Assembly: GCA_949739085.1 (NCBI GenBank)
Contig: CATIYU010000264.1
Coordinates: 1-7,128, forward strand
DNA length: 7,128 nt
Direction of reading: 5' to 3'
Source: an uncultured Eubacteriales bacterium
GTDB taxonomy: Bacteria > Bacillota_A > Clostridia > Oscillospirales > Oscillospiraceae
The translations under genes and the position numbers were made by a program. A model generated the notes under the pieces. The model made no database searches and had not been told where the DNA came from. It saw nothing but the letters and a program-made list of their open reading frames with translations. Shown one piece after another: positions 5,213-7,128 of the stretch. Every line of letters begins with the position of its first letter. Positions within the stretch are counted from its first letter, which is position 1.

Positions 5213-6709
5213 TCATTCCTCCGGCTCCGCCCAGCCCAGACTGCGGCCTACCGCCTTGTGCCAGCCCCGCAGCAGTTTATCCCGCTGGGAGGTATCCATG
5301 GCGGGCTGGTACTGCCGCTCCACCGTGTGGAGGGACTTAATCTCCTCCAGGCTGCTCCAGGTCCCCACGGCCAGTCCCGCCAGGTAGGCCGCCCCCAGGG
5401 CGGTGGTCTCCCGAATAGCGGGTTGGCGGATAGGCTTGCCGAGAATGTCCGCCTGGAACTGCATGAGGAAGCTGTCCTGGCTGGCTCCGCCGTCGGCGTT
5501 GAGGCAGGTGAGGCCGATGCCCGTGTCCCGCTCCATGGACTGCACCAGGTCGCTGACCTGGTAGGCGATGGACTCCTGAGCCGCCCGGATGATGTGAGTT
5601 CGGGTGGTGCCCCGGGTGAGGCCCACCAGGGCTCCCCGGGCGTACATGTCCCAGTAGGGGGCCCCAAGCCCGGTAAAGGCCGGGACTAGATAGACGCCGC
5701 CGGTGTCTGGCGTCCGGGAGGCGTAATACTCCGCGTCCTGGGCATCGGTGATGAAGCGCAGCTCGTCCCGGACCCACTGAATCACCGCGCCGCCCACAAA
5801 TACGGATCCCTCCAGAGCGTACTGCGCCCGGTCCCCCACGCTGGCGGCGATGGTGGATACCAGCCCGTTTTCGCTGCGGTAGAGGCGGTCCCCGGTGTTC
5901 ATCAGCAGGAAACAGCCGGTACCGTAAGTATTTTTCGCCTGCCCAGGAACGAAGCAGGTCTGGCCAAAGAGGGCCGCCTGTTGGTCCCCGGCCATGCCCG
6001 CAATGGGAACCTCTCTTCCTTGCAGGTTGGCTGTGCCGTAGACGCGGCTGGAGGAACACACCTGGGGGAGCATCTCCATGGGGATGTCCAAGGCGGCGCA
6101 GATGCGTTTGTCCCAGCAGAGGTTCTGAATGTCAAAGAGCATGGTGCGGCTGGCGTTGGTGTAGTCGGTGACATGGGCCTTTCCGCCGGTCAGCTTCCAG
6201 ACCAGCCAGGCGTCCACGGTGCCGAAGAGCAGCTCGCCGTTCCGGGCCCGCTCCCTGCCGTTTTCCACCTGGTCCAGAATCCATTTCAGCTTGGTGGCGG
6301 AGAAGTAGGCGTCCACCAGGAGACCGGTGCGCTCCCGGATGTACCCGCTGAGGTCCAGGTCCCCCTTGATCTCCTCGCACAGGGGCGCGGTGCGGCGGCA
6401 TTGCCAGACGATGGCGTTATACACCGGCCGACCGGTGGTCTTGTCCCACACGATAGCAGTCTCCCGCTGGTTGGTAATGCCGATAGCGGCAATCTCCTCC
6501 GGGGAGGCCCCGGATTTCGCCAGAGCCTCTGTGAGGACAGAGTACTGGCTGGACCAGATTTCCATGGGGTCCTGTTCCACCCAGCCGGGCTTGGGGTAGA
6601 ACTGGGTCAGTTCCCGCTGGGCCATCTCCGCGATGCGCATTTCCTGGTCGAAAAGGATGCACCGGCTGCTGGTAGTGCCCTGGTCCAGAGCAATGATGTA
6701 CTTTTTCAT
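5213..6709 (-). CDS. glpK: Glycerol kinase GlpK
   Basis: GlpK phosphorylates glycerol to sn-glycerol 3-phosphate with ATP in the cytoplasm, trapping glycerol for catabolism or lipid synthesis. The 498-residue protein (E. coli 502) is a full-length FGGY kinase. It has the N-terminal phosphate loop DQGTTSSR (9-16), WVEQDP (43-48), GITNQRE with glycerol-binding Arg82 and Glu83, [13 protein letters not shown] (132-144) with Tyr135, [13 protein letters not shown] (238-250) with catalytic Asp242 and Gln243, NTYGTG (260-265), and the second FGGY signature GLGAPYWD...[11 protein letters not shown] (347-367). The region before the catalytic Asp, [15 protein letters not shown], is about three residues shorter than in enterococci and lacks the His that HPr phosphorylates there (His232). 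PTS activation by that route is therefore unlikely. The start has GGGAGG (6717-6722) 7 bp upstream. It lies 84 bp after an oxidoreductase on the same strand, probably as the last gene of an operon. Confidence 0.98.
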   Translation of the reverse strand: MKKYIIALDQGTTSSRCILFDQEMRIAEMAQRELTQFYPKPGWVEQDPMEIWSSQYSVLTEALAKSGASPEEIAAIGITNQRETAIVWDKTTGRPVYNAIVWQCRRTAPLCEEIKGDLDLSGYIRERTGLLVDAYFSATKLKWILDQVENGRERARNGELLFGTVDAWLVWKLTGGKAHVTDYTNASRTMLFDIQNLCWDKRICAALDIPMEMLPQVCSSSRVYGTANLQGREVPIAGMAGDQQAALFGQTCFVPGQAKNTYGTGCFLLMNTGDRLYRSENGLVSTIAASVGDRAQYALEGSVFVGGAVIQWVRDELRFITDAQDAEYYASRTPDTGGVYLVPAFTGLGAPYWDMYARGALVGLTRGTTRTHIIRAAQESIAYQVSDLVQSMERDTGIGLTCLNADGGASQDSFLMQFQADILGKPIRQPAIRETTALGAAYLAGLAVGTWSSLEEIKSLHTVERQYQPAMDTSQRDKLLRGWHKAVGRSLGWAEPEE

Positions 6710-6737
6710 ATACGGACCTCCCTGTCTTTGTAAAGTG

Positions 6738-6791
6738 GCCGCAGCGGATAGCGGCTGGCGGCCAGCATCCCTGAAGGGGGCTGGCCGCCGG
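6738..6791 (-). repeat. Two hairpins between oxidoreductase and glpK
   Basis: GGCGGCCAGC (6757-6766) and GCTGGCCGCC (6780-6789) form a perfect 10-bp stem whose 13-base loop can itself pair (CCC/GGG). A second stem, GCCGC (6738-6742) / GCGGC (6751-6755), lies next to it. In the direction of transcription (- strand) no T-run follows, so it is not a canonical terminator. An mRNA processing or stability element, or a REP-like repeat, are alternatives. On the + strand GTTTTA follows, but no + gene ends here. Confidence 0.7.
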
Positions 6792-6793
6792 TT

Positions 6794-7128
6794 TTATACC
6801 GTATAGACGTATTCGCCGTTTTTCTGGTTGATACCGTAAAAATCTGCGAAGCTCAGCCGGAAAATCCGGTCCAGCTTCCCGCAGATGTCCACGCCATTTT
6901 TAATGAGGTGCAGATAAAGCCCGCTGTTGGAGATATCCCCCAGGGAGAGGTAGCCGGTGAGCCGTCCATCTTTGACGATGGCCTTTTTATACTCCTTGGC
7001 CGCCCTGTGGACCAGGATCTCCGCCCCCTCTGTCTGGTCCAGCCGCCCCACGGAGAGCATGGTGACGCCGAAGAAATTGCTGGTGTTCTTGAAGGGATAG
7101 GGCTTTTCGTAAACCGTGTCCACACCCG
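6794..7128 (-). CDS. NAD(P)/FAD-dependent oxidoreductase, C-terminal fragment
   Basis: Only about the last 110 codons are present; the frame stays open to the window edge, so the 5' part is missing and the GTG at 7123 is an internal valine, not a start. The residues resemble the C-terminal 'rubredoxin reductase' domain (Rubredoxin_C) of flavoprotein disulfide-reductase-fold enzymes such as NADH:rubredoxin oxidoreductases and NirB. Seen here are NFFGVTMLSVG, then EYKKAIVKDGRLTGYLSLGD and SGLYLHLIKNGVDI. That domain normally follows FAD- and NAD(P)H-binding Rossmann domains, which would lie beyond the window. It ends with TAA 84 bp before glpK on the same strand. Partner and electron acceptor are unknown; a role in glycerol metabolism is only suggested by the neighbour. 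Confidence 0.72.
   Translation of the reverse strand, partial: GVDTVYEKPYPFKNTSNFFGVTMLSVGRLDQTEGAEILVHRAAKEYKKAIVKDGRLTGYLSLGDISNSGLYLHLIKNGVDICGKLDRIFRLSFADFYGINQKNGEYVYTV

Noticed and set aside
4973..5689. 238-codon + frame extending into the antisense of glpK
   Set aside because: Most of it is glpK antisense; the start has only a weak, too-close AGAGG.
5981..6733. 250-codon + frame opposite the glpK 5' half
   Set aside because: Val/Gly/His-rich shadow of glpK without domains.
6757..6796. + strand intrinsic terminator (hairpin followed by GTTTTA)
   Set aside because: No + strand gene ends nearby; both neighbouring genes are on the - strand.

Overview
The window looks like chromosomal DNA from a GC-rich, Gram-positive anaerobe of the class Clostridia, most likely an Oscillospiraceae-type gut bacterium (Flavonifractor/Oscillibacter-like). 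This is inferred from strong AGGAGG-type ribosome binding sites, a near-consensus sigma-A promoter, a CbiK-type anaerobic cobaltochelatase and Firmicutes-like GlpK and TsaD proteins. It was not tested by any search.

Layout, left to right. Positions 77-2443 hold a compact three-gene operon (+ strand) for an ABC-2-type exporter: one ATPase and two different six-helix permeases, with gaps of 9 and 3 bp. The set matches the COG4586/COG4587/COG3694 arrangement, whose substrate is mostly unknown. Behind it come a pair of 39-bp direct repeats and a strong intrinsic terminator, shared in position with the convergent cbiK gene (- strand, 2684-3439). cbiK and tsaD (+ strand, 3687-4688) diverge from a 247-bp region that carries a very good promoter for tsaD and a weaker candidate for cbiK. 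tsaD encodes the catalytic subunit for the universal tRNA t6A modification. After tsaD comes a 524-bp gap without a convincing gene. It is followed by glpK (glycerol kinase, - strand, 5213-6709) and the C-terminal end of an NAD(P)/FAD-dependent oxidoreductase (- strand, cut by the window edge). The latter is probably co-transcribed with glpK.

The least ordinary part is the 524-bp tsaD/glpK gap. Within about 175 bp it holds an 11-bp match to the XerD half of the Bacillus subtilis dif site as I recall it, then five DnaA-box-like 9-mers in 106 bp, three of them packed at 9-12 bp spacing, then an AT-rich stretch and several inverted repeats. Genes on both sides point toward this gap. That orientation fits a terminus-side or DnaA-titration site better than a chromosomal origin. 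No new enzyme system or defence island is visible; the other genes are recognisable families.

Smaller points of interest: GlpK lacks the histidine that the PTS phosphorylates in many Firmicutes; TsaD has an Asn where bacterial TsaD usually has His; a seven-codon open frame overlaps the tsaD ribosome binding site; and a strong hairpin without a T-tract separates the oxidoreductase from glpK.
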